Source: Chitinimonas sp036961565 (GTDB taxonomy: Bacteria > Pseudomonadota > Gammaproteobacteria > Burkholderiales > Chitinimonadaceae). From it: a DNA stretch of 64,000 nt. The DNA is taken from contig NZ_JBAMDD010000016.1 of the NCBI RefSeq assembly GCF_036961565.1, positions 34,408-98,407 on the forward strand. The letters are read 5' to 3'. The notes under the pieces are model-generated. The model was not told the DNA's origin. It saw only the letters and a program-made list of their open reading frames with translations, and searched no databases. Below are positions 9,399 through 17,803 of this stretch, piece after piece (position 1 is the stretch's first letter; each line of letters opens with the position of its first letter). Position numbers and translations under genes: made by a program.

Positions 9399-10262
9399 TC
9401 AATTTGGGCACTCGCTGCGCAGCTTGCGCAGTAGTTGCAGCCGCTGCGGCAGGATATCGCCGCGCTCGGCGGCGGCGATCAGGGCACAGCTGGGTTCCCT
9501 GTCATGCCGGCAGTTCTGGAAGCGGCACTGGCCGGCATACTGGCGCATTTCGGGGAACAGGCTGATCAGTCGATCGCCCCGCAGGTGGCGCATGCCGAAT
9601 TCCTGCAGGCCTGGTGAATCGATCAACTCGCCGCCGTTGGGCAGGCGGTACAGCGTGGCGTGGGTGGTGGTGTGCTTGCCGGAGTCCAGCGCTGTCGATA
9701 TCTCGTTGGTGCGGGCGTTTACCTCGGGCAGCAGGCCGTTGACCAGGGTGGTCTTGCCCATGCCGCTCTGGCCTACAAACACGGTGATCTGGCCTTCCAG
9801 CCAGGGCCAGAGTGGTGTGATGTCGGTCTTGGCGCTCAGCTCCAGCATGGGGTAGCCCAATGCAGCATAGGGCGCCAGCACATCCCGTGCGGCTGCGGTC
9901 TCGGGCAGGTCGGCCTTGTTCAGCACGATCAGGGCCCGTATATCGGCGTCTTCGGCTGCCACCAGGCAGCGGCTCAGCAGTTCCTCGTAGAAACTGGGCA
10001 CGGCTGCCAGTACGATGGCAATCTGGGTCACGTTGGCGGCAATCAGCTTCTCGCGCCATTCGTCCGATCGATACAGCAGGCTGGTGCGCGGCTGGGCGCG
10101 CTCAATCACGGCCTGCTCCTCGTTCAGTACCACGATCTCCACCTGGTCGCCCACGGCATAGTCGGTCTTCTTGCGGCGCGCCGTTGCCACATAGCGGCGA
10201 CCTGCCAGGTCAACGATAAATGCCTTGCCGTGCGATTGGACGATACGGGCGACTGTACTCAT
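9399..10262 (-). CDS. rsgA: Ribosome small-subunit-dependent GTPase RsgA
   Basis: 287 residues from ATG 10262 (MSTVARIVQSHGKAFIVD); longer upstream frames overlap the preceding gene and lack similarity. An OB-fold comes first, then the circularly permuted GTPase motifs in the order NKAD, GQSGMGKTTLVN, DSPG, and a C-terminal zinc motif (CRFQNCRH with a later Cys). RsgA helps late 30S maturation. Its start overlaps the stop of the pterin dehydratase gene (ATGA), so the two are translationally coupled. It is last in the leftward operon that begins with the M48 protease. Confidence 0.95.
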   Translation of the reverse strand: MSTVARIVQSHGKAFIVDLAGRRYVATARRKKTDYAVGDQVEIVVLNEEQAVIERAQPRTSLLYRSDEWREKLIAANVTQIAIVLAAVPSFYEELLSRCLVAAEDADIRALIVLNKADLPETAAARDVLAPYAALGYPMLELSAKTDITPLWPWLEGQITVFVGQSGMGKTTLVNGLLPEVNARTNEISTALDSGKHTTTHATLYRLPNGGELIDSPGLQEFGMRHLRGDRLISLFPEMRQYAGQCRFQNCRHDREPSCALIAAAERGDILPQRLQLLRKLRSECPN

Positions 10263-10573
10263 CCCAACAGTGCATCCGTGCGGGCAGCACACACAAAATC
10301 GTTGCGGCTGAGGCCGTTTACCGAGTGGGTGTCGTAAGCGATGCGCACCGTGTTGTAGGTTACGTGCAGCTCTGGGTGGTGATCTACCTTGTGCGAGATA
10401 TAGGCTGAGGCATTCACGAAGGCCAGCGTCTCGTAATAGTTGGCAAAGCGGAAGGTCTTGACCAGCTTGCCGGATTCGATGGCCCAATCGCTTACCTGGC
10501 CCAGCAGGGCTTGGACTTCAGCATCGCTGAGCGGGTTGACGACAGCAGGGCAGGGCTCTTGGGCTAATGACAT
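10259..10573 (-). CDS. phhB: 4a-hydroxytetrahydrobiopterin dehydratase (pterin-4a-carbinolamine dehydratase)
   Basis: 104 residues with the family pattern: LxDAEVQALL near the start, W-IESGKLVKTFRF, then the active-site region HKVDHHPELHVTYNTVRI. The enzyme removes water from 4a-carbinolamine tetrahydropterin and recycles the cofactor of phenylalanine hydroxylase, but no hydroxylase is nearby. It lies between the phosphatase and rsgA genes in a tight leftward operon. Confidence 0.93.
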   Translation of the reverse strand: MSLAQEPCPAVVNPLSDAEVQALLGQVSDWAIESGKLVKTFRFANYYETLAFVNASAYISHKVDHHPELHVTYNTVRIAYDTHSVNGLSRNDFVCAARTDALLG

Positions 10574-10610
10574 GGGAGGGTTCCTTTGGTGTGACTCGAT
10601 GGTTGGCGTT

Positions 10611-10946
10611 TCAGCGCAGGCGCAGAAAAGGGCCGACTTTTACTTCGAGTAGCTTGATCAGTTCGGGTTGCATGTAATCATAGTCATCAGGGATATTCAG
10701 GCAGATGACTTGCTTGCCGTTCAGGTGTTGCCTGAAATGCTTGGAGAGCTTGTTGCGATGGGCGCGCTCCATCACGAAGATGACGCTGGACCAGGCTATT
10801 TGCTCGGGCGACAGCGGCACGGTGGCGTCGTTACCAAGGCCGGCGGAATCGGTCTCTACATGGGGCCAGTTGCAGAATACCTGCTCGGCTGTCGGGCTGC
10901 GCAGGCGGTTCTGGCTGCAAAGGAACAAGGCACGTATCACGCTCAA
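10611..10946 (-). CDS. Low-molecular-weight protein tyrosine phosphatase family protein
   Basis: 111 residues, shorter than classical members (about 150). The P-loop signature C-x5-R-S is present at Cys10-Arg16-Ser17 (CSQNRLRS). The middle carries SPEQIAWSSVIFVME and an acidic DDYDYM segment in the position of the usual general-acid loop. The expected reaction is phosphotyrosine or other phosphomonoester hydrolysis; the substrate is unknown. Its start overlaps the stop of the M48 protease gene by 4 bp. No tyrosine kinase is visible in the window. Confidence 0.82.
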   Translation of the reverse strand: MSVIRALFLCSQNRLRSPTAEQVFCNWPHVETDSAGLGNDATVPLSPEQIAWSSVIFVMERAHRNKLSKHFRQHLNGKQVICLNIPDDYDYMQPELIKLLEVKVGPFLRLR

Positions 10947-12196
10947 CCCCGGCCCTGTCCGCGCAATGCGGCAATACGCAAGGCCGCCGGTGGGTGCGAA
11001 TCGTAGAACAGGGAGTGCAGTGGGTCGGGTGTCAAGGTGGCGGCATTGTCGCGATAGAGTTTGACCAGACCAGAAATCAGGGCGCTGCCATCGCTGACCT
11101 CGGCGGCGTATTCGTCGGCCTCGTATTCATGCTTGCGCGAGCCTCGGCTGGCTATCCAGCCAAAGGGGAAGGTAAATACCGGCAAGGCAAGGAAGAACAG
11201 GATCAGGGCGGCTGCCGTGGAAGGTACGGCCACACCCAGGCCGGCATAGAACCAGCTGGTGTCCTTGATATAGCCCAGCAGCGCCATGGTCAGCAGGCCC
11301 AGGCCGTACATGGTGGCCATGCGTTTGATGATGTGCTTGCGCTTGTAGTGGCCCAATTCATGCGCCAGTACGGCTTCTACTTCCAGCGGCGTAAGGCGTT
11401 CGACCAATGTGTCGAAGAAGACGATGCGCTTGGTTTTGCCAAAACCGGTGAAATAGGCATTGCCATGGCTGGAGCGCTTGCTGCCATCCATCACGAACAC
11501 ACCATTGCTGGCAAAGCCGCACTTGTTCAGCAGCGCATCAATGCGCTGCTTGAGAGTGGCATCGGCCAACGGGGTGAACTTGTTGAACAGGGGGGCGATG
11601 AAGGTAGGGTAGATGGCCATGACGGCCAGGCCGAAGGCCACCCAGACGGCCCAAGCATACAGCCACCACAGGCTGCCTGAGGCTTCCATCAACCATAGAA
11701 TCAGGGCGATCAAGGGTAGGCCGAGCGCAGCGCCCAGTAGGGTGGATTTGACCATGTCGGTCACGAATACCGCAGGGGTGACTTTGTTGAAGCCAAAGCG
11801 CGCCTCCAGCACAAAGGTGGCGTAGAGCGAGAACGGCAGGGACAACACACCATTTACCAGGGTCAGGCCGGCGATCAGTGCCAACCCGGCCCAGATGCCG
11901 GTGCCCGCCAGCTCACGGGCGGTAGCATCGAGCCAGCCTATGCCGCCACCCAGGGTAAAGGCGGCCAGCAGCAGGGCTTCCCAGGCTATGCTGATGCGGG
12001 CAAAACGCATCTTAGCGGCAGTATAGTCGGCTGCTTTCTGATGGGCGTCCAGCTCGATCTGGCTGGCAAAGTCGGCAGGCACGGCGGCGCGGTGGGCCAG
12101 TACGTGCCGCAGGTGCCGGGTCTTGAGCCAGAGCTGCAGGAGGGTGGATAAAACCAGGAAGGCAATAAAGACGAGGCTGAATACGTGGGCGGTCAT
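10943..12196 (-). CDS. M48 family (Ste24-type) membrane metallopeptidase
   Basis: 417 residues with several membrane segments, an N-terminal Ste24-type region and a catalytic domain. The zinc motif HELGH is near residue 280, and the third zinc ligand is the Glu of the downstream EYEAD motif. Such proteases act at the inner membrane, CAAX-protease-like in fold, though bacteria have no CAAX prenylation; roles in membrane protein quality control are inferred. It is first in the leftward operon with the phosphatase, phhB and rsgA genes and is divergent from orn. Confidence 0.92.
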   Translation of the reverse strand: MTAHVFSLVFIAFLVLSTLLQLWLKTRHLRHVLAHRAAVPADFASQIELDAHQKAADYTAAKMRFARISIAWEALLLAAFTLGGGIGWLDATARELAGTGIWAGLALIAGLTLVNGVLSLPFSLYATFVLEARFGFNKVTPAVFVTDMVKSTLLGAALGLPLIALILWLMEASGSLWWLYAWAVWVAFGLAVMAIYPTFIAPLFNKFTPLADATLKQRIDALLNKCGFASNGVFVMDGSKRSSHGNAYFTGFGKTKRIVFFDTLVERLTPLEVEAVLAHELGHYKRKHIIKRMATMYGLGLLTMALLGYIKDTSWFYAGLGVAVPSTAAALILFFLALPVFTFPFGWIASRGSRKHEYEADEYAAEVSDGSALISGLVKLYRDNAATLTPDPLHSLFYDSHPPAALRIAALRGQGRG

Positions 12197-12287
12197 GCCG
12201 GTGTGTGCGAAAATAAGAAAATCTACAAGGACAAATGCCGCTTGCTCAACCTAGGTGTAGCAAGTGACGGAAAGATAACGGCGAAGT

Positions 12288-12833
12288 ATGGCACAAGACC
12301 CCAATCGGCTCATCTGGCTCGACATGGAAATGACCGGGCTGGAGCCCGACCGTGATCGCATCATCGAAGTGGCGGTGGTGATTACCGATAACGAACTCAA
12401 TACCGTGGCCGAAGGCCCCGTTCTGGTGGTGCACCAGCCCGATAGCGTGCTGGATGCCATGGATGACTGGAACAAGAACACCCACGGCAAATCGGGACTG
12501 ATAGACAAGGTCAAGGCATCGACACTGGACGAAGCCGCCGTGATTGCCCAACTGCTGGCCTTTTTGGGTGAGCATGTACCGAAGGGTGCATCGCCCATGT
12601 GCGGCAACACCATACACCAGGATCGCCGCTTCATGGCGCGCTGGATGCCAGAGCTGGAGGCCTGGTTCCATTACCGCAACCTGGATGTCTCCACCCTCAA
12701 GGAGTTGTGCAAGCGCTGGAAGCCCGAGGTGGCCAAGGGGCTCAAGAAGACAGGCAGGCACGAGGCGCTTGCCGACGTGTATGAGTCCATCGACGAACTC
12801 AAGTACTACCGCGAGCATTTCCTGAAAATGTAA
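12288..12833 (+). CDS. orn: Oligoribonuclease
   Basis: 181 residues. DEDDh exonuclease motifs are visible: LDMEMTGLEP with Asp12 and Glu14, a GNTIHQDRRFM segment, and the late H-x4-D (HEALADV). Orn degrades 2- to 5-nt RNAs and the pGpG made from cyclic di-GMP, which fits the presence of cyclic-di-GMP-related genes in this window. The gene stands alone, divergent from the M48 protease gene, with a 91-bp gap. Confidence 0.97.
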   Translation: MAQDPNRLIWLDMEMTGLEPDRDRIIEVAVVITDNELNTVAEGPVLVVHQPDSVLDAMDDWNKNTHGKSGLIDKVKASTLDEAAVIAQLLAFLGEHVPKGASPMCGNTIHQDRRFMARWMPELEAWFHYRNLDVSTLKELCKRWKPEVAKGLKKTGRHEALADVYESIDELKYYREHFLKM

Positions 12834-12960
12834 GCGCCTGCTGGTTCAGGCGGCGCTGACATCTGGTATCAGGGCTGCCCTGGTGCCTGCACAGCCCGCC
12901 ACTACCCATCCATGACCTATGCTCATGACGGGCTTTACGACACGAAGGCTGGAAGTAAGC

Positions 12961-13461
12961 ATGACGACAACGTCACTGGCGGAAGCGCTGGGTTTGGCAT
13001 TGCTGGCACGTGGCTGGCGAGTGACGGCTGCGGAGTCGTGTACCGGTGGCGGCATTGCCAGCGCCATCACCGATATCCCCGGTTCGTCGGCTTGGTTCGA
13101 CATGGCCTTTGTGACGTATTCCAATGCGGCCAAGCAGCAATTGGTGGGTGTGCAAGCGGCTGTGCTGGTACAACATGGCGCAGTCAGCGAGGTGGTGGCG
13201 CGCCAGATGGCTGAAGGTGCGCTGACCGCTGCCGGTGCCGACCTTGCCGTCGCCGTATCCGGTATCGCCGGCCCGAGCGGCGGAAGTGCCGACAAGCCCG
13301 TGGGCATGGTTTGTTTTGCCTGGGCGACCTCTGCTGGAACCGAAGCAGAAACGCGCCATTTTAGCGGTGACCGTGCCAGTGTACGGTTGCAGACTGTGCA
13401 ACATGCATTGGCGGGCCTTTTGGCGCGCTGTGCCCCTTATCAGGATGAACACTTGGCATGA
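12961..13461 (+). CDS. pncC: Nicotinamide-nucleotide amidohydrolase (CinA C-terminal domain protein)
   Basis: 166 residues from ATG 12961, with GGAAG upstream; an in-frame start at 12919 is possible but lacks a site. The CinA C-terminal domain is clear: AAESCTGGGIASAITDIPG, VTYSNAAKQQLVGV, and the VSGIAGPSGGSADKPVG loop. PncC deamidates NMN for NAD recycling. There is no N-terminal competence-type domain, as usual for pncC. Its stop overlaps the start of the proteasome-like gene (ATGA), so the two are translated together. Confidence 0.93.
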   Translation: MTTTSLAEALGLALLARGWRVTAAESCTGGGIASAITDIPGSSAWFDMAFVTYSNAAKQQLVGVQAAVLVQHGAVSEVVARQMAEGALTAAGADLAVAVSGIAGPSGGSADKPVGMVCFAWATSAGTEAETRHFSGDRASVRLQTVQHALAGLLARCAPYQDEHLA

Positions 13462-14039
13462 CGACCCTAGTTGCGGTCCGCAAGGGCAATCAGATTGCCA
13501 TGGCGGCGGATACCCAATCGACCTTTGGCGATACCCGCCTGGGACATCTGCACGATGCGCGGCCGGAAAAGCTGTTCCAGTCGCACGGCAGCGTTTTCGG
13601 CATATGTGGTTCGGCAGCCCATGATCTGGTGCTGCAAGCTGCGCTGGCCAAATCGCGTACGCTTGATTTTTCCAGCCGACCCCTGATCTTCGATAGCTTC
13701 CGCAAGCTGCATCCCAAGCTGAAAGAGGACTTCTTTCTCAAGACCGAGGAGGAAGAGGACGATCCTTATGAGTCCAGCCAGATGACGGTGCTGATTGCCA
13801 ACCCTCACGGCATCTTCGGCGTGTTTTCGATGCGTGAAGTCTATGAATACCGGCAATTCTGGGCCATAGGCTCGGGCCGTGACTTTGCCATCGGTGCCAT
13901 GCGTGCCGTGTACGAACGCCCGGATCTGTCCGCGGCCGATATTGCCCGTATTGGTGTGGAAACCGGTTGCGAGTTCGATGTGGGATCGTCGCTGCCGTTA
14001 ACCTTGCACGTGGTGGACATGACCACGATTGAAAATTGA
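13458..14039 (+). CDS. Betaproteobacterial proteasome homologue (BPH), HslV-like Ntn hydrolase
   Basis: 193 residues. The start MTTLVAVRKGNQIAMAAD gives a mature N-terminal Thr2 with Asp18 in the position of the proteasome and HslV catalytic Asp17. Lys38 of the RPEKLF segment is the best candidate for the catalytic Lys33. The FGICGSAAHD segment matches the core of the proteasome fold. It differs from HslV (about 175 residues, paired with HslU) and Anbu (about 245 residues) and fits the third bacterial type described as BPH, known to form rings. No AAA+ partner lies nearby. An acidic stretch at about residues 96-101 is a probable loop. It is coupled to pncC and 15 nt before hslO, suggesting a proteostasis link. 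Confidence 0.82.
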   Translation: MTTLVAVRKGNQIAMAADTQSTFGDTRLGHLHDARPEKLFQSHGSVFGICGSAAHDLVLQAALAKSRTLDFSSRPLIFDSFRKLHPKLKEDFFLKTEEEEDDPYESSQMTVLIANPHGIFGVFSMREVYEYRQFWAIGSGRDFAIGAMRAVYERPDLSAADIARIGVETGCEFDVGSSLPLTLHVVDMTTIEN

Positions 14040-14054
14040 ACGAGATAGACCGCA

Positions 14055-14933
14055 ATGAGCAAAGATACCCTGCAACGCTTTCTGTTTGATGCTGCCCCAG
14101 TGCGTGGCGAGGCCGTGCAACTGGATGACAGTTGGCGGGAGGTGCTGAGCCGTCGGGATTACCCGCCCGTGCTGCAGAAGATTGTGGGCGAGCTGATGGC
14201 GGCTTCGGTTTTGATGACGGCCATGCTGAAGTTCGATGGCTCCTTGATCATGCAGCTGCATGGCAAGGGCAGGGTCAAGCTGATCGTCATCGAGTGCGAA
14301 TCGGACCTCACCATCCGCGCTACCGCCCGTTGGGATGAAGAGGGTGGCGAGCTGCCGGATCTGCCGCTGGCTGAGTTGCTGGGGGATGGCAAGTTCGTCA
14401 TTACGCTTGATCCGCGCGAGGCGGGGCAGACCTACCAGGGTATCGTGGGGCTGACCGGCACCAGTGTTGCGGCCATCATCGAGCACTATATGCAAAGCTC
14501 GGAGCAACTGGATACCCGGTTGTGGCTGTCGTGTGAAGATGGCAAGGCCGCCGGCCTGATGCTGCAGAAGCTACCCGCAGGCCACGGCGATCCGCACGGT
14601 TGGGAGCACCTGACTACCCTGGCCGAAACCATTACCCCTTCGGAGCTGGTGAACCTGCCCCCAAGCGACTTGCTATACCGGCTGTTTCACCAGGAGAGCG
14701 TCAGGGTGATGGCGGAGGAGCATCCGCATTTCGGCTGCCGCTGCTCCCGCGAGAAGGTGGGCAATATGCTCAAGATGGTGGGGCGCGAAGAAGCGGATTC
14801 CATTCTGGCCGAAGCCGGCAAGGTGGAAGTGAATTGCGATTTCTGTAACCAGCATTACAGCTTTGATGCGGTGGATGTGGCGCAGCTGTTTGCCACGGAT
14901 TCGATATCGACAGCGGGTGATACGCGGCATTGA
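14055..14933 (+). CDS. hslO: Redox-regulated chaperone Hsp33
   Basis: 292 residues. The N-terminal chaperone domain is normal (LTGTSVAAIIEHYMQSSEQL). The C-terminal zinc redox switch has the four cysteines in FGCRCSREKV and VNCDFCNQHY. Oxidation releases zinc and activates holdase function. It follows BPH by 15 nt and precedes a VOC gene, apparently in one transcription unit with pncC. Confidence 0.97.
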   Translation: MSKDTLQRFLFDAAPVRGEAVQLDDSWREVLSRRDYPPVLQKIVGELMAASVLMTAMLKFDGSLIMQLHGKGRVKLIVIECESDLTIRATARWDEEGGELPDLPLAELLGDGKFVITLDPREAGQTYQGIVGLTGTSVAAIIEHYMQSSEQLDTRLWLSCEDGKAAGLMLQKLPAGHGDPHGWEHLTTLAETITPSELVNLPPSDLLYRLFHQESVRVMAEEHPHFGCRCSREKVGNMLKMVGREEADSILAEAGKVEVNCDFCNQHYSFDAVDVAQLFATDSISTAGDTRH

Positions 14934-14991
14934 GGCGACTGGGCTGATAGCCAAGGAGCCGGAATCGCTCAACAAGGACGGGGTAGCGGAT

Positions 14992-15393
14992 ATGACCATG
15001 GAGCGCGTCACCGGTATCGGTGGCATCTTTATCAAGGCACAGGACCCAACCGCCCTGCGTGACTGGTACAAGCGGCACCTGGGGATGGACATACAGGATT
15101 GGGGCGGGGTGGCCTTTGAGTGGCAAGGGGCCGGGCAGCCCGAGCAGGGTGGCGTGACCATCTGGAGTGTTTTTCCGGCAGACAGCGCTTACTTTGCCCC
15201 GAGCCAGGCGCCCTTCATGGTGAATTACCGGGTACGTGATCTGCACGCTTTGCTGGCACTGCTGAAGGCCGAGGGCTGCAATGTCGATGAAAAGACGGAG
15301 ACGTCAGAGTTCGGCAAATTCGGCTGGGTCATGGACCCGGAGGGCAACCGCCTGGAACTATGGGAGCCGCCTTCAGGGGATCTGCCTGGCTGA
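14992..15393 (+). CDS. VOC (glyoxalase/bleomycin resistance) superfamily protein
   Basis: 133 residues from ATG 14992; another ATG follows at 14998. The VOC pattern is seen: GGIFIKAQDPTALRDWYKRH at the start and GWVMDPEGNRLELWEP at the end, where the terminal Glu is a typical metal ligand. Family members are metal-dependent lyases, dioxygenases or drug-binding proteins; the substrate is unknown. The gene is 58 nt after hslO and probably the last of that operon. Confidence 0.85.
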   Translation: MTMERVTGIGGIFIKAQDPTALRDWYKRHLGMDIQDWGGVAFEWQGAGQPEQGGVTIWSVFPADSAYFAPSQAPFMVNYRVRDLHALLALLKAEGCNVDEKTETSEFGKFGWVMDPEGNRLELWEPPSGDLPG

Positions 15394-15523
15394 CCACCAT
15401 GGCACGGTGCTTGAGGTCAGTGCCTGAGTGGTGCGGGTAGCGCCTGGACTATTGTCCAGAGCTGAGTCACGCGGCATGGCTCCGCACCCAATTTGTAAAT
15501 AGATCTTGCGCAGTCGCTCCTCG

Positions 15524-15538
15524 TTTACACACGCTTAC
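15524..15538. promoter_or_regulatory. CpxR-like box upstream of the Spy/CpxP-like gene
   Basis: TTTAC-N5-CTTAC is, on the other strand, GTAAG-N5-GTAAA, 9 of 10 to the E. coli CpxR consensus GTAAA-N5-GTAAA. It lies 96 bp before the ATG of a gene of the CpxP/Spy family, which CpxR controls in E. coli. A further GTAAA occurs at 15495-15499. Confidence 0.45.
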
Positions 15539-15633
15539 ACTGCATGCCGGTACGGACACGGGTGGTTTACTTCTGCCACGTAGAGTGGCAATCGTGCGCT
15601 GCCCCATGCAGCGATTAAACCGGAGTGAACGAC

Positions 15634-16167
15634 ATGCGCCTGATACACACACTGATCACCGTTTCGCTGCTGGGCTTGATGACCGCTGCCCATGCAGAAC
15701 CAACTGGCCAGGAGGGTCGGATGCACCGACCCATGCATCATGGCATGCATGCCATGAAGGGCGATGTGGGCCCGTTTGCCGGCTTGTCCCGCATCAAGGG
15801 TGAACTGAAGCTGAGCGCCGCGCAGGATGCCAAGTGGGCAGAGGCCGAGGCGGCGACCAAGGCGGCCCGCGAGAGCCTGAAGCAGCAGCGTGAACAGATG
15901 CGCAACATGATGGCGACGGAGAAGCAGCAAGAGATACTAGATCTTGCCAAGCTGGATAGGGAAATGGACGCCATGCGCGATCAGGCCCGTGCCGCCCATG
16001 ATGTGGTGCGTGGCAAATGGCTGGCTGCATATGAGAGCCTGACGCTGGAACAAAAGCGTACGGTCAGCGCCCATATCAAGAACAAGATGGCACGCATGGA
16101 AGCACTGCGCACCAAGTTCAAGGAGCGGGCGGAGCAGCGGCAAAAGCGCCAGCGTACGCAAAGCTGA
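15634..16167 (+). CDS. Spy/CpxP family periplasmic protein
   Basis: 177 residues from ATG 15634, with CGGAG 8 nt upstream; an in-frame GTG at 15625 overlaps that site and is less likely. A signal peptide (LIHTLITVSLLGLMTAAHA) precedes a Met/His-rich segment (MHRPMHHGMHAM), then an almost purely helical body with LTxxQ-like motifs (LKLSAAQ, LTLEQK) and a basic tail. This matches Spy/CpxP envelope-stress chaperones. The Met/His patch could bind copper or another metal. It is monocistronic, with a CpxR-like box upstream and a strong palindromic terminator downstream. Confidence 0.8.
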   Translation: MRLIHTLITVSLLGLMTAAHAEPTGQEGRMHRPMHHGMHAMKGDVGPFAGLSRIKGELKLSAAQDAKWAEAEAATKAARESLKQQREQMRNMMATEKQQEILDLAKLDREMDAMRDQARAAHDVVRGKWLAAYESLTLEQKRTVSAHIKNKMARMEALRTKFKERAEQRQKRQRTQS

Positions 16168-16205
16168 AGACGCTGGGGGAATCTGGGCTCGGCAAGAGGT
16201 CTGCC

Positions 16206-16249
16206 CAAGACAAAGGCCGGTGAGCAATTGCTCACCGGCCTTTGTCTTG
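16206..16249. terminator. 44-bp perfect palindrome, bidirectional terminator
   Basis: A perfect 22-bp inverted repeat with no loop-forming spacer, from CAAGACAAAGGCC at 16206 to GGCCTTTGTCTTG at 16249. It lies between the converging Spy-like and SlyB-like genes and gives a stable hairpin with a T-rich 3' arm on either strand. Confidence 0.8.
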
Positions 16250-16317
16250 CCTGGGTATTTGCTGCAGGGGCTGAAACGCGCCCCAACACAGGTCGGCGAT
16301 GGAGGCTTGCTCGCGTA

Positions 16318-16788
16318 TCAGTTGGCCGGAACCACGCGGCTGACCCGGCCACGGGTGATGACGCGTATCTTTTGGCCGGGCACGAAGGCGATATCGGCTT
16401 CCTGCACCACGGCGATGACTTCGCCGCTTTCCATCCTGAGCACCAGCTCCATGCCTTCCTTGGCGTTGACGTCCTTGCCTATCGCGCCACCTGCGGCACC
16501 ACCCACGGTGGCGCCGATGACGGCACCCACGGTGGAGCCGCTGCCCTTGCCGACATTGCTGCCAGCGATACCGCCAATGACAGCGCCGATCAACTGGCCC
16601 AATTCGCTATCAGACTGTATGCGAACGGCGCGTACCGACTCGACTGTGCCGGAGCGGACGCGGGCTTCATTGAGCGCCTCGGAGGGGCTGTAGATGCGAG
16701 CGGAACGATCGCTGGCGCAGCCGCCGAGCAAAACGGCGGTGCCCATGGCGCTGATCAGTAGCAGGCGGGAGCAAGTTAGGGAAAACAT
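16318..16788 (-). CDS. Glycine-zipper 2TM domain outer-membrane lipoprotein (SlyB-like)
   Basis: 156 residues. The signal peptide ends in a lipobox LLGGC with lipidated Cys24. After a linker, a glycine-zipper region (IGAVIGGIAGSNVGKG and VGAVIGATVGGAAGGAIG) forms two hydrophobic segments, followed by a small beta-rich tail. This is the SlyB/Pcp/17-kDa antigen type of outer-membrane lipoprotein. The Asp at +3 with Ser at +2 (CASD) does not give the classical +2 Asp inner-membrane retention signal. It stands alone, convergent with the Spy-like gene. Confidence 0.88.
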   Translation of the reverse strand: MFSLTCSRLLLISAMGTAVLLGGCASDRSARIYSPSEALNEARVRSGTVESVRAVRIQSDSELGQLIGAVIGGIAGSNVGKGSGSTVGAVIGATVGGAAGGAIGKDVNAKEGMELVLRMESGEVIAVVQEADIAFVPGQKIRVITRGRVSRVVPAN

Positions 16789-17062
16789 TGTGGACCTCGA
16801 AAAGATGGATGAATGATTTGAGCTTATTATCGACCCAATGGTTCGACTACAAAAGCCGCACTATTGACGCTTTGCCAAGTCATTGCGTGCTTTGTGGACT
16901 AATTACACCGCGCAAAAGGGCACTGTAGCTGCACACTGCCCGCCATCAGATTTCCGGCTTGATTGCGGCAACGGTAGAATGCCTGCCAGATGATGCGGCG
17001 GCATCTCGCAGCCCTGGGTGGCCGCGAGGTGGACATACCGTAAACACGCGCTAGGGAGATGC

Positions 17063-17803
17063 ATGAAGTTCCTGTTGAGCAATGACGACGGCTATTTTGC
17101 GCCGGGGCTGGCTGCGCTGGCGCAAGCCCTGGCCAGCCAGGGTGATGTCACCGTAGTGGCGCCCGAGCGCGATCGCAGTGGATCGTCCAACTCCCTGACA
17201 CTCGATCGGCCGCTGAGCCTCAAGCAGGCGGCTTCGGGTTTCCACTATGTCAACGGCACCCCCACTGATTGCGTGCACTTGGCCGTGACGGGCATGCTGA
17301 CCGAGCTGCCCGACCTGGTGGTATCGGGTATCAATCATGGCGCCAATATGGGCGACGATACGATTTACTCCGGTACGGTGGCGGCGGCGACCGAGGCCTA
17401 TCTGCTGGGTGTGCCTGCCGTGGCCATCTCGCTGGCCAAGCACGCCCCCAGGCACTTCGATACGGCGGCCCGCGTGGCGCAGGAGTTGGTTGCACGGATA
17501 CAGCGCGATCCTTTCCGTGGCGCCGTGCTACTGAACGTGAATGTGCCCGATCTGCCCTATGAGGCCCTGCAGGGCTGGCGGGTAACCCGTCTGGGGCGGC
17601 GACACAAGGCCGAGCCAGTGATCAAGAGCCAGAATCCACGCGGCGAGACCATATGGTGGGTAGGCCCGCTCGGGGCGGCCCAAGATGCAGCAGAGGACAC
17701 GGATTTCTGGGCGGTAGCCCATGGTTATGTCTCGATTACACCACTGCAGATAGACCTGACGGCCTTCAAGCAACTGGACTTTATGACGGACTGGCTGGCA
17801 TGA
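17063..17803 (+). CDS. surE: 5'/3'-nucleotidase SurE
   Basis: 246 residues from ATG 17063, preceded by AGGGAG. The SurE metal site is intact: FLLSNDDGYFAPG at the N-terminus, PERDRSGSSNSLT, and SGINHGANMGDDTIYSGTV. SurE is a stationary-phase survival phosphatase of nucleotides and short polyphosphate. Its stop overlaps the pcm start (ATGA). It is first in surE-pcm-nlpD-rpoS; a weak promoter (TTCCGG-17-TAGAAT, 16952-16980) lies upstream. Confidence 0.97.
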   Translation: MKFLLSNDDGYFAPGLAALAQALASQGDVTVVAPERDRSGSSNSLTLDRPLSLKQAASGFHYVNGTPTDCVHLAVTGMLTELPDLVVSGINHGANMGDDTIYSGTVAAATEAYLLGVPAVAISLAKHAPRHFDTAARVAQELVARIQRDPFRGAVLLNVNVPDLPYEALQGWRVTRLGRRHKAEPVIKSQNPRGETIWWVGPLGAAQDAAEDTDFWAVAHGYVSITPLQIDLTAFKQLDFMTDWLA

